Position numbers and translations under genes: made by a program. From contig JAWZYV010014418.1 of the NCBI GenBank assembly GCA_038373885.1, positions 434,001 to 498,000 on the forward strand: a DNA stretch of 64,000 nucleotides, read 5' to 3'. This DNA is from Cheiracanthium punctorium (lineage: Eukaryota > Arthropoda > Arachnida > Araneae > Cheiracanthiidae). The notes beneath the pieces were generated by a model that saw only the letters and a program-made list of their open reading frames with translations, did not search any database and was not told the origin of the DNA. Positions 27,091 through 39,369 of the stretch are shown one piece after another (within the stretch, counting starts at the first letter, position 1; each line of letters opens with the position of its first letter).

Positions 27091-27308
27091 AGGCCCGACC
27101 AGTGGCCGAGCGCATGGCACTCTCAAATGGGAGACGGAAAATGCCTAGTTCAAACCCAGGTCGCCTCCGTCCACCTAACCCGAGTTTTCCGTGTTTCTCT
27201 CCGAAACTTCGTGTAAGTGCGGGCTAGGGCCTCTTAGAAAGTCTCACACGGAGGACACCCCTCTCCCTCGGCCTAGATCCCTCGCGTAGGTAACCGGCCG
27301 TATTCCCA
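27091..27308 (+). repeat. tRNA-derived SINE, copy 4 (full length)
   Basis: The head GGCCCGACCAGTGGCCGAGC matches copy 2, with B-box-like AGTTCAAACCC. The body keeps GAGTTTTCC, CACACGGAGGACACC, CTCGGCCTAGATCCC and CGGCCGTATTCCC, then an AATCAAATCA tail. Confidence 0.85.
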
Positions 27309-29445
27309 AAATCAAATCAGCATCATTCAATTATAAGCCTACGGAAAAAATCAATAAATTTATTTACGCGTTAGCTTGCTTCATATAAATCTAATAAAAT
27401 TCCATTTCACAAATTCCAGCACATAAATGTTTCGGGCTCGAAATTTCGTTAAACTCGGCGATATTTCCTTTCAAAAGCACTTACATAAATTTACAGCAGT
27501 TGGAAAGCTTATGAACGCATTCAAGAGATAAATGATACTGAAGGTTTTTCTTTCATTTTTTTTTTTCTAAGAATTAAAAAGTTTCCCTGTTATTTGTCAC
27601 CATGAAATCCAAGTTCTAAAGAATTTAGCTCTCACGTTCCAAGTAAATGCTTCTAATCAAATTCAATTTTCAGTCCCTCACGAATTTCCCCCCATTTTGG
27701 AACAGTTGAGGGAAAGAAAAAAAAAATAAAAAATATTACATTCCTGAAATTCAAAGCCAGTCGGACAAACAAACCAAATACGTTGTTGAAACTGAATGTA
27801 TTATTTCGAAGTAGTTCACGCGCCAGGCACTTAGAATTGCATCTCTTTTTAAAGTACCTTATTATATTTTGAGAAGGAAAACAACGCCAATAATCCATAA
27901 GAAATGCATTATTTCAGGCCTGCTTATGCATTCTCAAAAGCAAAAATTATAAAAGGTTGTAACTTGAAAACTTCTATTTAAGCGAATAAATGAAATGCGA
28001 TGAAGAAAAAAGGAAGCGATATATGTCCAAGTTATTTTTAGAATTACAATTTGAATAGTTTAAAACGTTTTAGTGAAATTTGAACAGGGTATTAGAATGC
28101 ATATAGAGTTTATCTTTTAAACATTTTATCAATTTCGAGAAATGCTTGACACGACGTGAATGTTATTTGATACTGCTAATGTAACAACAATTAAGTTGAC
28201 CAAATCCCAGATCGAATGATGAAAAAATATAAACCTAAGTCTTCACGTCAAAAACTTATTTCCGGCTACTGTTAAATGGAAGCTAAAACAAACATTTTCA
28301 TCTAAAAGAGTTAAGTAATGAAATTATTTTCCTAGACAAAGTTTTTAACACTCAAACTAATTTCTGGTATGCAGCTACCCATATCCAAACAAATTTTAAC
28401 CCTCCTTACCTAAAAGAAAAAAAAAAAAAACCTAGTGATTTCATTCGATTTTCTGCTTTCACTGTTTTTTATGGAAAACAAAGAAAGTGACAGAGCTTAT
28501 TAAAAACAAACTCATGGCTAAACTTTGGCATGAGTATGTCTCTGATAATTTTAATGTAAAATTTTGAAAATCAATCGAAATGTGTAATGCTATGTTTCCT
28601 TAAAATGCATATATTTAGGCTAAAAAAGGGCTAATTGAGCATAAAATTAGATCAAAATATAAATAGCACGATTTTTTAATTATTCAGAAAGTAATAATGA
28701 AATTTGAATGTTATTTAAAATATCTATGAGTTCTGAATACGAAAAAAAAGGTTTTCCGGTGTTCATATAATTAATTTTCTCTACCTTTCATCACATTATG
28801 CTCACGTTAAACTTTATTGCTTATGCTACAGTATTGAAATTGACCTTTTCACAAATTAAGTCGTGACAATAAATTAAGAGTGTATAAACTATTTTAATGT
28901 TTCACATAGTTAATTTTGTGCCAGAAAAGTTGGCACTAAAGAGATTCAAAGCGGCTTCTTGATCTTCAACAATTTCATTAAATTATACTTGGTTTAAAGT
29001 TCGCAAATTCTTCAAAAGAATGTTCTTTAGAGTGAATAAGACAGTTGAGAACCCGTTAAGATATACGCTTTAGGCAGATATCAACGTAAAGTAATAGATT
29101 ATGTGAGTGTAACAGTTAAATAGCTATGGGAACGAAAATAAAATAGCCACGGAAAGATTATTCATTCAAGCAAACATTTCGATAAGCTATATACTGTTTG
29201 TGCAGCACTTCATAATGTTTTCGATTCAAATTGAATTAAAATTATAAAATGAGATGTTAGGAAAAAGCTCTCTAAATTTTGGTCAAAAACAACATGTTAT
29301 TTTTTAAATATACTATTGAAATATACTTCTAAATTTGCTAAAAACATTTTTTTTAACCATTTCGTGGTAAATTAAGCGGTAATTTAAAATATTCATTGCT
29401 TTCTAGGTATCCTTACAATTAGATAAAGAATTTTAATATAAGAAG

Positions 29446-29575
29446 CGGGGGTGCCCAAAAGGTGAAAAAGATAGAATTTTCCACAAAAATGCTAGATTTA
29501 TGGATATGCAATTACGAAAATTCAAAATTTCGAGAGGTGCCCAGGCCCCAATGGCACCCCTTCCCCTGGCTATGT
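29446..29575. mobile_element. hAT-like MITE remnant, one end
   Basis: Read on the minus strand it begins CAGGGACATAGCCAGGGG, similar to the CAGTGGCGTAGCCAG ends at 38626 and 56961. The other end is missing, and no target duplication is visible. Confidence 0.4.
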
Positions 29576-32500
29576 CCCTGCGCTAAGTGAAAGTTATTAC
29601 TGAAACTATTAACAAAAGACGCCGAACATCCCTTGGCAGTTACCCTAAACAACGAATCTAGAGGTTTGCTTACTTTTGCTTATAACGTATAGCCAGATGT
29701 TTGGTTTCGATCGCAGTTCTATATACAATGCTGGCAAAAAAAGTTTACGTTTAATTTGGTAGTAATACTATTGACATTTAAATTGTGCTCCAAAAATGAG
29801 CCTCTGGCGTGTTTTCACGAAAATCTGGATATGGGTAATGATCAAGCTATTAGTTCGGAATGCTTAACTATATTTTTTGGTGTATTGAGGGATATAAAAT
29901 GCTCTAAATAGGACTTTGCAGGTGCGCAAGACTAGCATGGCGGATACAGAAGATTTTAAAGCTCTCCTGTATCCGCCTTAAAAAAAGGTTGAAAAAAATG
30001 AAATAGTGCATTAACATTTTGTTTTATTGTGCATTCTCAGCCTTTCTGGCATCATTCTCAGCATCTAAGCCTTTCTCAGAAAAGAAAAAAAATCCATCCT
30101 ATCAGCCACTTTTGCGTACCTATGTCAAGTCATTTTTATGTTTTTCCAGACACGCAAAATCTAAAATTAATTTCTAAGAGCAGACTTCAGACAATTTTCT
30201 ACGTCTCACTTCAAGATTTTTCCGGTTTATAGCCAAAATTTGCAATTTTACCTTACTTTGTGTGTTAAAGCAAAATTCCCGTACTATTACAGGTTTTTCA
30301 GGTCTTCATGACCGTTGGCAGCCGCGTATATGCCAAAAAGCTCCCAGCAATCCGAAATAATAGCGTGATCATTTTCCACATCCGCATCTCCATGAAAACA
30401 TGCAATGGCATTTTTTTTCCCTCACAGTTTAACTGTCAACAGTATTACTGCCAAATTAAAATATCATTTCTCACTCCCAGCATTTTATATAATGTTACGC
30501 AACTTTGGTTGTTTATAACTTACATCGGTTATTAATTACGATTTTTACAGTCTTCTCAGAGTTTCTCTAAAACCAATTTCTAAGTGATTTATCTACCAAT
30601 GAAAATTTATAAGCATCTATGCGCTTCAGAAAAATCTCTAAAAAGAGGATTAAAAAAATAGCATTCTTATCATACGTATATGCGATCCTTTTCACATTCA
30701 TTTAAAAGCGGATCTTTCTTTTTCAGCCGTTACTCTCTAGCAAAATTTATGACACTGTAATTTCGGCTTGAAACACCCAAAAGACGGAAAACGTCTAAAA
30801 CATTTTCAAGAGGCTATGCGTAATGTTCCAGTAATTACATAGTGACTCAAATTTTGACTCTTGGAACTTATTTTTAGGCATAATGTGATTAGTTCAACAA
30901 ACCCGGGTTTTATGATATATTGTGAAGATGCAAAACTGAGCCCCTCTTTAGATAAACCAATTACTCGCAACAAACACTTGGCTACTGAGAACGTCCACTT
31001 AACCCTTTAATGACACTAGATACGTGCCCAATACAAACTATGTCTTATCCCGTAAGCAGACGAGAAGGTGTAGGCGTTCTACGAGGTATTAAGCATCGGC
31101 AGCATTGCTGGGGCTAAATAAAGAGCAAATTCAGACAAATAGAGCTTGTTCCACAGGGAAAGCTTAATCTACAGAGTCATAAATTCTCTAATGTGCTTTC
31201 TGCAGCATAGCTTATAAGGTCATGTACGTGCTCAGATTTACAGGTCATTAGAACCTACTTTACAAAACTGAATCACGTGTAGGGTTGATTGAAGCATAAA
31301 ATTTTAGTGGTGAGAAAACGATTCTAATGTCGGCGAAATTGGCGTCTTTTTCACACAATGTATAGTTTTATCAACATCGTTATACCCAGAAGCAATAAAT
31401 TGAACGACCACGTTTTATTCTTTTATCGGGGCCAGAAAATGTGAGTTAAGATAGTTAATAAAAATATCAAGACATATAAACCGTGCTCAACCCTGTTTCC
31501 CATCTAGAATCAACTTTTTTACTGACGTTCATAAACGAAGAAATCTAAAAAAAATGCAAATGGCAAACAAGCTGAGTCACTTAAGCTTAACGGGTTTGAT
31601 TATGATCATTCAACGTTTACAAATTCCGGTAAGTCCATCGCCATTCATCATATTTGTTTTGTGAAACACTTTGGACTTGCTGTTAACTTATCGTAGTAAA
31701 GAAAAAAAATTATATGTGGGAAAATAATACCCCATATACATTTTTCCTGGTTTGACACCTTTTACACCAGTATTTTTCTTTTTTTTTCTCCTGGTGAACA
31801 GGACGATTACTAAGCACTTGCATATCAGATATTGTTTTCTACTTGCACAAATACAGATCACCATTTTATCCTGTGGCATTTTCTAGGAGGTTAGTGACCG
31901 TGTGAATGAACGAACAAAAATAAATAGAAGAACAGTTGGAACTGAACCCGAACAAGAGAAGCTACCTATATCCAGTGCAAGTATAAACATGATTCCCAGG
32001 ATACAAATTATATTCGAGTTCTGGATATTAGTATTTATTTCAGTTAAATATAAAATGATTGCTAAAGCCCTCCTCAGATATCTTAGTTTTTACTCAAAAG
32101 AAAACAATAAAAACAAATATACAGTTCAAAAGTACGAAAACTTACTTTTGAATTTAAAGTTTCCGAATATGTAATCGAAATTCAATCCAATCAGTTGCTT
32201 AACAAACATTCTTTGCGCTTATTAAAACTTGAAGGGTGTCGAGCAGAAATTAGATTTTTATATTCACCAACTTTATACTGGCTGAAACATCCACTGACAA
32301 AGAGCTAAAAGTAGTGTAATTACATTTTCTTTCACTTTATCTTTAAAACTGGATGTTTCCTCTTTTGTAATCCTCCTGGCTCTAAAAAATTTAATCAATT
32401 ACTGTCGTTTGCAGTATTATTTAAAGTGAATTTAAAATTTGAAGTGTTTTTAAAATTTGCTCAAAAAGCACACTTTATTTTTCTAAACTGGCTACGTTCC

Positions 32501-32901
32501 AATATTTTACACTTTGTATTAAAACTTAGAGTGTATAAAAGTTCTTCATAAAATAAGTGGATTGAATAAAAAAAAGTACAGCTTTTTGAAAGAAGTACAA
32601 TCTTTATTCTATCGAGCAAAAATAATATCAATTTTAAATTCTTTTTGTTCGTTTTTATTAGTTTAAAAAATTAGAGCATTAATATTAAAGATAGCTAGTA
32701 TAATGTATTTACAGTGGAAGACTCTTAAACTTGTTTATTTTTAAAACGTATTAAACCGTTGAAAAACAGAAAAAAAAAGTGGTAGAGGAGCAGCTTATTT
32801 CATCACTGATTTGAACCAGAAGAAACTCTAAACCACATATCGAAATTTGACTTCCTATACCGTTTGATGACAATCGGTTTTTAAGTTTGCTAGTATATAC
32901 A

Positions 32902-33138
32902 TGGGCCGACCACTGGCTGAGTGAATACTACGCTGAATATTGGGAGATGGCTGAAGTGCACGGGTAGAGACTAGAGAGTCCTGGCTTCTCTACGACTGTC
33001 GATGTAACAGTGTGGAGTTTGGGTCAGTTTTCTTCAGCGTAACGTGAATACGCATAAGAATCCTTTAAAAGCGTCGCCCGCTAAAGGAATCTCGCTCCTT
33101 AGGCAGATAGCTCTCGTTTAGCTTTGCCTTAACCAAAA
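32902..33138 (+). repeat. tRNA-derived SINE, copy 5 (diverged)
   Basis: GGGCCGACCACTGGCTGAGTG resembles the heads of copies 2 and 4. GTGGAGTTTGGGTCAGTTTTC and CGTCGCCCGCTAAAGGAATC match the body loosely, and the B-box is lost. It ends 15 bases before the Tigger-like MITE at 33153. Confidence 0.6.
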
Positions 33139-33152
33139 ACATAAAGCATATA

Positions 33153-33618
33153 CAGTGGAGTTTCGCTTATCCGACATAAAGGGGCCGGCACAATGTCGGA
33201 TAATAGGGCGGAGTCAAGAAGAAGCTTCTTAAATGTTTAGCTACATTGTATCTTGGAACACATAAATACATACATATTTTATATTACACATTGCTATCTT
33301 GCATCATAATCATGCTCTACAAATACAAGAAAGCAATGGAAAAAATGAATTAAAAAAACGAACTTACTGTTACAGAATTATCTATTGTCTGAATTTATGA
33401 GTGCTGTATGCTACACTTAAACTTTAGTCCTGTGAGGATTCAAAGAAATTTTTTGGGGTAGTTTTCCTGATGAGGGCCGTTTCTTCGCTGCTAAAGCTTG
33501 CCATCTTTGCATCATCATTATGTCGATTCCTGTAGCTTCCCTAATTCCGTAGCTTAGCCCGACGTCGGATAATACGGAATGTCGGATAAACGAATATCGG
33601 ATAAGCGAGACTCTATTG
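33153..33618. mobile_element. Tigger/pogo-like MITE, 466 bp
   Basis: The left end CAGTGGAGTTTCGCTTATCC and the reversed right end CAATAGAGTCTCGCTTATCC are inverted repeats flanked by TA (33151-33152 and 33619-33620). Repeated ATGTCGGATAA words lie near both ends, a familiar feature of Tigger-type elements. No transposase is visible; the minus-strand frame at 33417-33815 runs across the element boundary and is not a gene. Confidence 0.8.
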
Positions 33619-33620
33619 TA

Positions 33621-34880
33621 CATGAAAATATAGAAAAAAGTCTCGGGTTCATTCAGCCTCACGTAGCCAGTAAAAAGTTCTTGTAAGTGGAGACAAAACT
33701 TGGAAAAGGCAGAATTTTCTTCAACCCTTCTTTTTCTCTCTACATTCCTAACTGCATTTGATATCGGAAAATCTAGGCACATTAAGATTTTTAGCAACTT
33801 TTCGAAAATTTTCAAATATGAAAGAAAGCGTATTCGCTATCGTTAGATCAATCGGTTTAAAAATTCAAGTTGATATGCAAGAAACATAGCCTTAAATTGT
33901 AACCTACTTTAAGTATCTGAAAATCCACCAGTTCTCTCCTTTTCTCTCATTGTACTTTAAGTTTCAAAAATTGGTTGAAAAAGTCCGCATCTTTCCAAAG
34001 GCTAATTATAAATCTGAACATTTTGTATACTGTCCAAAAAAGCAAGACATGAAATGACGTGCAATAATTCTGCAGCCGTGCATACATTTTTCTTCTAAAA
34101 GAACATTAAAAACATCAATGAAAAATATTTTCCAGTTTCGAAAAACAAATTATAAAAGTAAGAAATCAATTTAAAGTTCTTCGTGAGAGGAATTTTAATA
34201 CATCTGAATTATTAATAATGCATTGCAAAAAAAACTTAAAAACAATATTCATAGCAAATTCATAAGATAGCTTCCTTAATAGTATTCCAAACCTTCTTTC
34301 CTTCCTTCTATTTGTTATCTTTTTTATATTTCCTACCTTTTCTGTCAAAACCTTTCAGCTCACACACACATTCTACGGTAATATTTTTTTCTCTTTTTTA
34401 AAAAAATGTGTTCAAGAAAATTTAACGTTTTCAGACAAGAGATAAAAAGATTTTTTTTCTTACATGAACAAAGCGTTGTGAGTAATTTTCTAAAGTATTC
34501 TTCGTGAACCGAGAAATATGCCAAAAGATCTCCTGGTCTTCCGTGCATCTTCTGATAAGGTAATGTGTTTAGTAATTTATTTATTGAAGAGCAGTAAAGG
34601 AGAAAAGTTGTCAGTTCTTTTAACAATGATTAAAGGAGAAATAATAAAGAGAATCGAATGAGAACTCTTGGATGAATGAGTTGGAAATGTCATTTGTCTC
34701 TTTGAGATATTTCCACTGAATAGAAACGATATGGCCAATTACTTTTTTTATTAAATACCTTAAAGGTTGTCTTGCTGAGCTTTTTGGAGTTATTTTAAAC
34801 ATTGCTTAGCGATAAATTAATAATATTTATCATTAAGTCTACCAGTATTATTTAATATCTATCGATATTAAATTGGACAT
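33621..34880. other. Gene-poor interval
   Basis: No element or gene recognised. Three minus-strand frames of 60-88 codons (34166-34802) have low-complexity composition and no domain. Confidence 0.5.
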
Positions 34881-35211
34881 ACAGTATGCCTTCCTAAAGT
34901 CCCTTGCCAACTTCTTAACTTCGGAATGGCTGCTGCTATATTCATAAAAGTGATGTCTAAGTATAGTGAAGTAGCCATGCACTACTGATTGAAACCGCCC
35001 ACGGCACCACTTAGTGGAAGACTGCGGAGTTGGCATTCCTATTGAAATCGATTCAGTACGAAAAGACATTTTGTGCACATTAATGCGAAAAATTAAGATT
35101 CCAAAAGCGCATTTGTTTTTTCGCGATTTCTTACTCTGTGACGCAGCAAAACGATCTGAGAAAGAAAAAACAACTAGTTATACCAGTACTGTACTTTGAT
35201 TCGAGATTTTA

Positions 35212-35418
35212 AAACTTCTCACCGTCAGCTGCAATGCACTTTTGGATTCTCGTTGGAATGTCACGTTAAACACGTTGGAGCATAGAGCGTAATACGTTGC
35301 CACAAGCGTTCGTTTAAAGTCATGTTTGAGGAGGAGTTACATACACCTGCTGTTTCAGGTATCCCCAAAGGAAATAGTCCAGTGGAATCAGATCAGGCGA
35401 ACGTGGAGGTCACTCTTG
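35212..35418 (-). pseudogene. Mariner-type transposase, C-terminal remnant
   Basis: Read on the minus strand, 35418 to about 35320 gives RSPDLIPLDYFLWGYLKQQ, the stretch around the third catalytic Asp of a mariner-type DD(E/D) transposase, then VYVTPPQT. After a degraded stretch, 35290-35212 gives LQRV, a stop, RDIPTRIQKCIAADGEKF, the usual C-terminal end. At least two in-frame stops interrupt it, and the N-terminal DNA-binding part was not found. The enzyme would have cut and pasted the surrounding element at TA sites; it is now dead. The family call is secure; the subfamily is not. Confidence 0.85.
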
Positions 35419-35644
35419 GAAATCTGTACACCCTCTCAAAAAAGTATTCTAGTAAAACCGAAATTTCCTATTTCAGTTTGGAGAAAAATTAATTAGTTTT
35501 TGAAAAACGCACAAGTCGACAGAAATATGAAACATTATAATTAAACATACCCTAACTCTATGATAAAGAATTTTTATATACGAAACCAATGCAAGAAGCT
35601 TGACTTTTACTCGAATACTTTTTAGAGAGAGGGTAGAAGGATGT

Positions 35645-35712
35645 AATAACTGGAGATTCGAACCGCGATCCTTTCGACTGAGCATCAGGAGCGATACCAC
35701 TGTGCCGCATTC
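35645..35712 (-). repeat. tRNA-like segment inside the mariner-like element
   Basis: On the minus strand, GCGGCACAGTGGTATCGC resembles a pol III A-box region and GGTTCGAATCTCC (35652-35664) is a near-perfect B-box, about 40 bases apart as in tRNA. The T-stem does not pair well, so this is a tRNA-derived relic or SINE head and not a working tRNA gene. Confidence 0.45.
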
Positions 35713-35918
35713 AGGTGTCGCATGCTGTCCGAAACACTATCATTTCTCCGTCCGTATTCGAGATAGGAATGCTAACTCCGCAATTTTCCAAACCGCCATA
35801 GGGGGTTTCATTCAGTATCACATGGCTACTTTACTATACCTAAAATCCACTGTTATGAATACAGCAGCGGCCCTTTCGAAGTTGAGAAAGTGGCAAGGAA
35901 TTTAGTGAACATACTATA

Positions 35919-38226
35919 TATGATTTATCTTATAATGGATTCTTCCATAACTTCCATAGAATAACTTTATAACTTGTACATCCTAATAAAGTCTATGTAT
36001 ATGTCGTTTTCTGCGCTAGATAGAATCAGTATACAAATTGCTGAGCAAGAATATAATTAATATTATTTTGGTAAATGTGAAATTTTACCCTTCGCAAATG
36101 CAGAAAATATCTATGGCCCGATACTGGAAGGATAGATATTATATTCAGGCATTTTCCTGTAACCACTACTTTGGCTAACATCACATATTATATATAAATA
36201 AATGACAACACGGCAATAATCAGTAATCATGTAATTTTATAGCATATAGTCACTAAATTTCGTGTGTTGTTCATTTATCAACTTATAAAACAAAAGTTTT
36301 CGTTTACGTATGAGTTTATTATGCGCAAAATGTTTTAACATTTTATATGGTTATTTACCTTTATTTTACTGAAATAACATGTAGAATAAGAAATAAATGA
36401 AAATTTATCTGAAAATATTTAGCACATGTTCATTTCAGCTGAATTTATGTTTAGTATTTAATATTTCCGAAAAATTCCTCTGAACAGAACTGTTTGAATG
36501 TTTCGCTGAAATGTCTACTGCTATCAAAATATCAAATTTAAATCAGAGAGAATCAGAGCTGCGATTAAATAACTGCACTTAAAAGATTCTGATGTGCTTG
36601 AATGGATAATAATTTTTAATCCTGTTGAAAAGAAAAATAGGAAATGGATGTTTTGTATTTTGATATTCAACTTGTAATGAGTTTTAACACTTTCTCGGGT
36701 TTAGAGTTTGACTTTTTACGTAAAATATTTAGTATTTTCGCATTAAATTATTTGATATATTAATTGATTTGCCATGTACAATGAGATTCAAAATTTGAAA
36801 GTTAATGCATTTCTTTAAAATTAAATTTCTGATAAATAAATGAGTATTTGCCAACTTTCTAAATATAATCACAATTGATCTAGAGATTTCCTCAAATTAA
36901 ATAAATTATTAAAATTTCATTATAACCATCAAACATAATTTTCTTAATTTGCAAGCTTCTTTTTTTGCGTGTGTGTGTGCGCTTCTAAAATTTACTTCAT
37001 TAACGATGAATCTGAAGTATAAGTTCTTGTTTTATGTTCCAGTAATGTTTCTGTTTTACAGGAAATTGTTCACAAAGATATCCTTGTTTCAGTAATCCTT
37101 TATATACCTCGAAATTTTACTATGTCAATAATAAAATTTTTGGCATTAGTCAAATTATCCTGCAAAACATTTGCTAGCTAATGACGAAAAATAGTTTGAT
37201 AATAGACAATGATTGTGTAGTAAGATATGCTATACGATATTTCAAATATCCGTTGAAAGTATATTTTATAGAAAAGCATTTGCTAAAGATCTCTACTCAA
37301 AATATACTCTCCCTATATTGAGCAATTATTTTAATCTGTTTTTGAATTTTAGCACATATGTTGTGCGTCAGTGTTACTTTTTTAAAATTTCCATATTTTA
37401 TGCAAATTACGATGTACTAATTTTACTTACATTTTATGTCGGGTGTTATTCCCTGAAACTAGTGATTAAATTCCTGTGAAGAATTTCCTTCTCAGTGCTG
37501 AAGTGAGCCATTCCATCGAGAGTATAAACAATGTTACTTTGCAAATGATACTTCGTTAATTTAGAAGAATCAAGCAGATGTCAATTATTTAATCTGATAA
37601 CTGTGACTATTTTCAAATGGCATATTTTGCTGTCATAGTTTTGGCATAGCTTTTCTTTTTTTCGTTTTCTGAAATTAGGTATTTTTGCATAACCTTCCTC
37701 TTAACGGCGATTTTTATAGTCATTAAGAGGATGAACCTATTTGATTGTCAAATGAAACTTATCAACATGATCCCGTGAAATTGCTATAATTACCTTGCTG
37801 ACCGGCTAATCAAGTTTTTTTTTATTTTATTCTAGTTTGTTTCTTTTCTTTTTCTTTCTTTCGTTTTCTTTTAATGGTGATGATTCTTATAGTTAAGTGC
37901 TGCACTGGCAACATATCTTAAATTTCAGACGTAATTATTTCGAGGACAAAAATTAAGTGTGATTTAGGACTAAATAATGCATGGTACTAGGACTAAATAA
38001 AAAAAAGAACTAAGGAAATTCTAGAACTAGTTTTTTTTTTTTTTTTCGATTTCAAATAATATGATTTTTGTTCCTGATTATTAAAGAGAAGTACCGGGTT
38101 TCCTGGTACAATTCGCTAGGAAACTGCAATTTGAGAATTAACAAACTCAGTTCGATTAAAGTTAAAGTATGGTCTTTAATTTTTGTTTTTTCTTCATGTC
38201 ACAGGCATCCATACCACATTCCCGTA

Positions 38227-38260
<34 letters not shown>

Positions 38261-38625
38261 CAATTAGTAAAATGTGCCCCATGCACTAAAGATCTGAAGT
38301 ACAAAAGTTTAGCCTTTCATCATAGACTGTCTCAGACTACATGTAAATTTTAATGTAAACGTTTATTGCTAGAGTGGAAAAGATAATTTTCTTTCGTAAT
38401 TTCTGTACGACCCCTGAAATGCGATCATCTAATGTTCCCTTCGTTCTAAAATTTTCACTTCGAGAGACATTGAAAATTGGTTTTAAGTCAGCATATATTT
38501 ATCTTGATACCTATGACAGTGTTTCGGATATAATTCTCAAAATGCGTACATCATTTCATATATATAAAGTATAATGATGATGTCATGATGTCATTGACTC
38601 AGCATGAAATCATTTCTTGGCTAAG
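35919..38625. other. Gene-poor DNA with homopolymer runs
   Basis: No gene recognised. A run of 30 A bases lies at 38228-38257 and T-rich tracts at about 37817-37870 and 38030-38046. Confidence 0.55.
38228..38257. repeat. Poly(A) run, 30 bases
   Basis: An uninterrupted A run. It could be a retroposon tail, but no retroposon body was recognised upstream. Confidence 0.9.
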
Positions 38626-38787
38626 CAGGGGCGTAGCCAAGGGGGGGTAGGGGGGGTCATTAGCCCCATGAGGAATTTTTTGCCATACAAAATGTATATT
38701 CTTCACTCCCTTATCACACACATGTGTGATAAGGGGCTTAATTCGTGTGATAAGGGGCTTTTTTATAAATTTCTGGCTACGCCACTG
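38626..38787. mobile_element. hAT-like MITE abutting a transposase fragment
   Basis: CAGGGGCGTAGCCAAGGGGG at the left and, reversed, CAGTGGCGTAGCCAGAAAT at the right are inverted ends; the same family occurs at 56961-57137. Flanking 8-mers TGGCTAAG and GACGTAAG share only TAAG, so the target duplication is poorly preserved. It contains two direct GTGTGATAAGGGGCTT units. Confidence 0.7.
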
Positions 38788-38789
38788 GA

Positions 38790-39026
38790 CGTAAGAATCA
38801 ATCCTCTGGCGTGGACACGTCTGACGAAGACCCAATTTTAGTTCTTACTGACGAAGAAGATAGTGACAACAATGACGCTGAAGGCCCAGTATGTCAGAAA
38901 ATGTTTTCTCAAGATACAAAGGGAGAGAAATGGATAAGATGCACAAAATGTTTCCAGTGGATGCATGAAGATTGTGTTGAAAATCCAGGAGTAAATTTTA
39001 TTTGTGCAATCTGTTTTGAGAATTAA
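38790..39026 (+). pseudogene. pogo/jerky-type transposase, C-terminal zinc finger fragment
   Basis: The frame open from the MITE edge to TAA at 39024-39026 ends in an acidic stretch (TDEEDSDNND) followed by a PHD-like cysteine cluster: VC, WIRCTKC, WMHEDC and ICAIC. This tail is common in pogo/Tigger (jerky-like, CENP-B-related) DDE transposases of arthropods. Counting GTG at 38811 as residue 1, Cys28, 44, 47, His52, Cys55, 65 and 68 are present, but the expected first cysteine (position 25, usually CPVC) is Gly. The catalytic DDE domain is absent; upstream lies a hAT-like MITE and then unrelated sequence. It is therefore a 3' fragment. The downstream repeats at 39156-39172 and the end at 39369 support a transposon origin over a host exon. 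Confidence 0.75.
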
Positions 39027-39155
39027 AATTACTTAAACTGTACCAATGATTAATAAAAGTCTGACTGGATGTAATAGTTATGATTATTAATAATTACCTT
39101 TAAAGATAAAATTTAAGTTTTTGTACTGTTTATTGTGATCTCAATATCGTCCCCG

Positions 39156-39369
39156 GGACGTAATTAGGCGTCTAAAAAATATTCTCAGAATTTCTTGTTT
39201 TTTGTTAAAGCTATTTTTGTAGAAAAAGTAACAGAGTTAAGAAGTTTTTGACTGTTCAGAATAATAAAGAAATGTTTCAACTTAACTCTGATGTTTTATT
39301 TATTACTTCACTTGCTATATTATTTTTAAAATTTGCTTTTTACAAAAAGGGGACGTTATTTGGCGACTG
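39156..39369. mobile_element. Subterminal repeat and right end of the pogo-like element
   Basis: GGACGTAATTAGGCGTC (39156-39172) and GGACGTTATTTGGCGAC (39351-39367) are direct near-repeats. The second ends at CTG next to TA (39370-39371), so the reversed terminus reads CAGTCGCCAAATAACGTCC. This looks like the TIR plus an internal transposase-binding repeat. The matching left end is not in the preceding sequence. Confidence 0.6.

Larger units (their letters stand above)
22138..32901. other. Gene-poor DNA between SINE copies
   Basis: Apart from the SINEs, the AAT repeat and the MITE remnant at 29446-29575, I recognise nothing here. An A run lies at 23758-23772. TTAACCCTTTAATGACAC at about 30999 resembles a TTAA-inserting element end, but no partner was found. 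Confidence 0.5.
34881..35918. mobile_element. Mariner-like element with inverted ends of about 170 bp and a dead transposase
   Basis: The left arm (about 34881-35060) and right arm (about 35755-35918) are inverted relatives. They share CCTTGCCAACTTCT-like sequence, GCTGCTGTATTCATAA-like sequence, AGTAGCCATG, TTGAAACC and GCGGAGTTGGCATTCCTA-like sequence. Both ends carry TA next to CAGTATG or TAGTATG. A minus-strand mariner-type transposase remnant lies between the arms. Confidence 0.75.

Noticed and set aside
30999..31020. TTAACCCTTTAATGACAC as the end of a TTAA element
   Set aside because: No matching inverted end was found within a reasonable distance.
33417..33815. 132-codon minus-strand frame
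   Set aside because: It crosses the right boundary of the Tigger-like MITE (33618) and contains its terminal inverted repeat, so the translation is an artefact.
34848..35199. Two overlapping frames near 35,000 on opposite strands
   Set aside because: They are translations of the left inverted arm of the mariner-like element.
35600..35905. 101-codon plus-strand frame
   Set aside because: It covers the tRNA-like segment and the right inverted arm of the mariner-like element; there is no protein family signal.
38599..38841. Overlapping frames on both strands around 38,600-38,840
   Set aside because: They are translations of the hAT-like MITE and its inverted ends.
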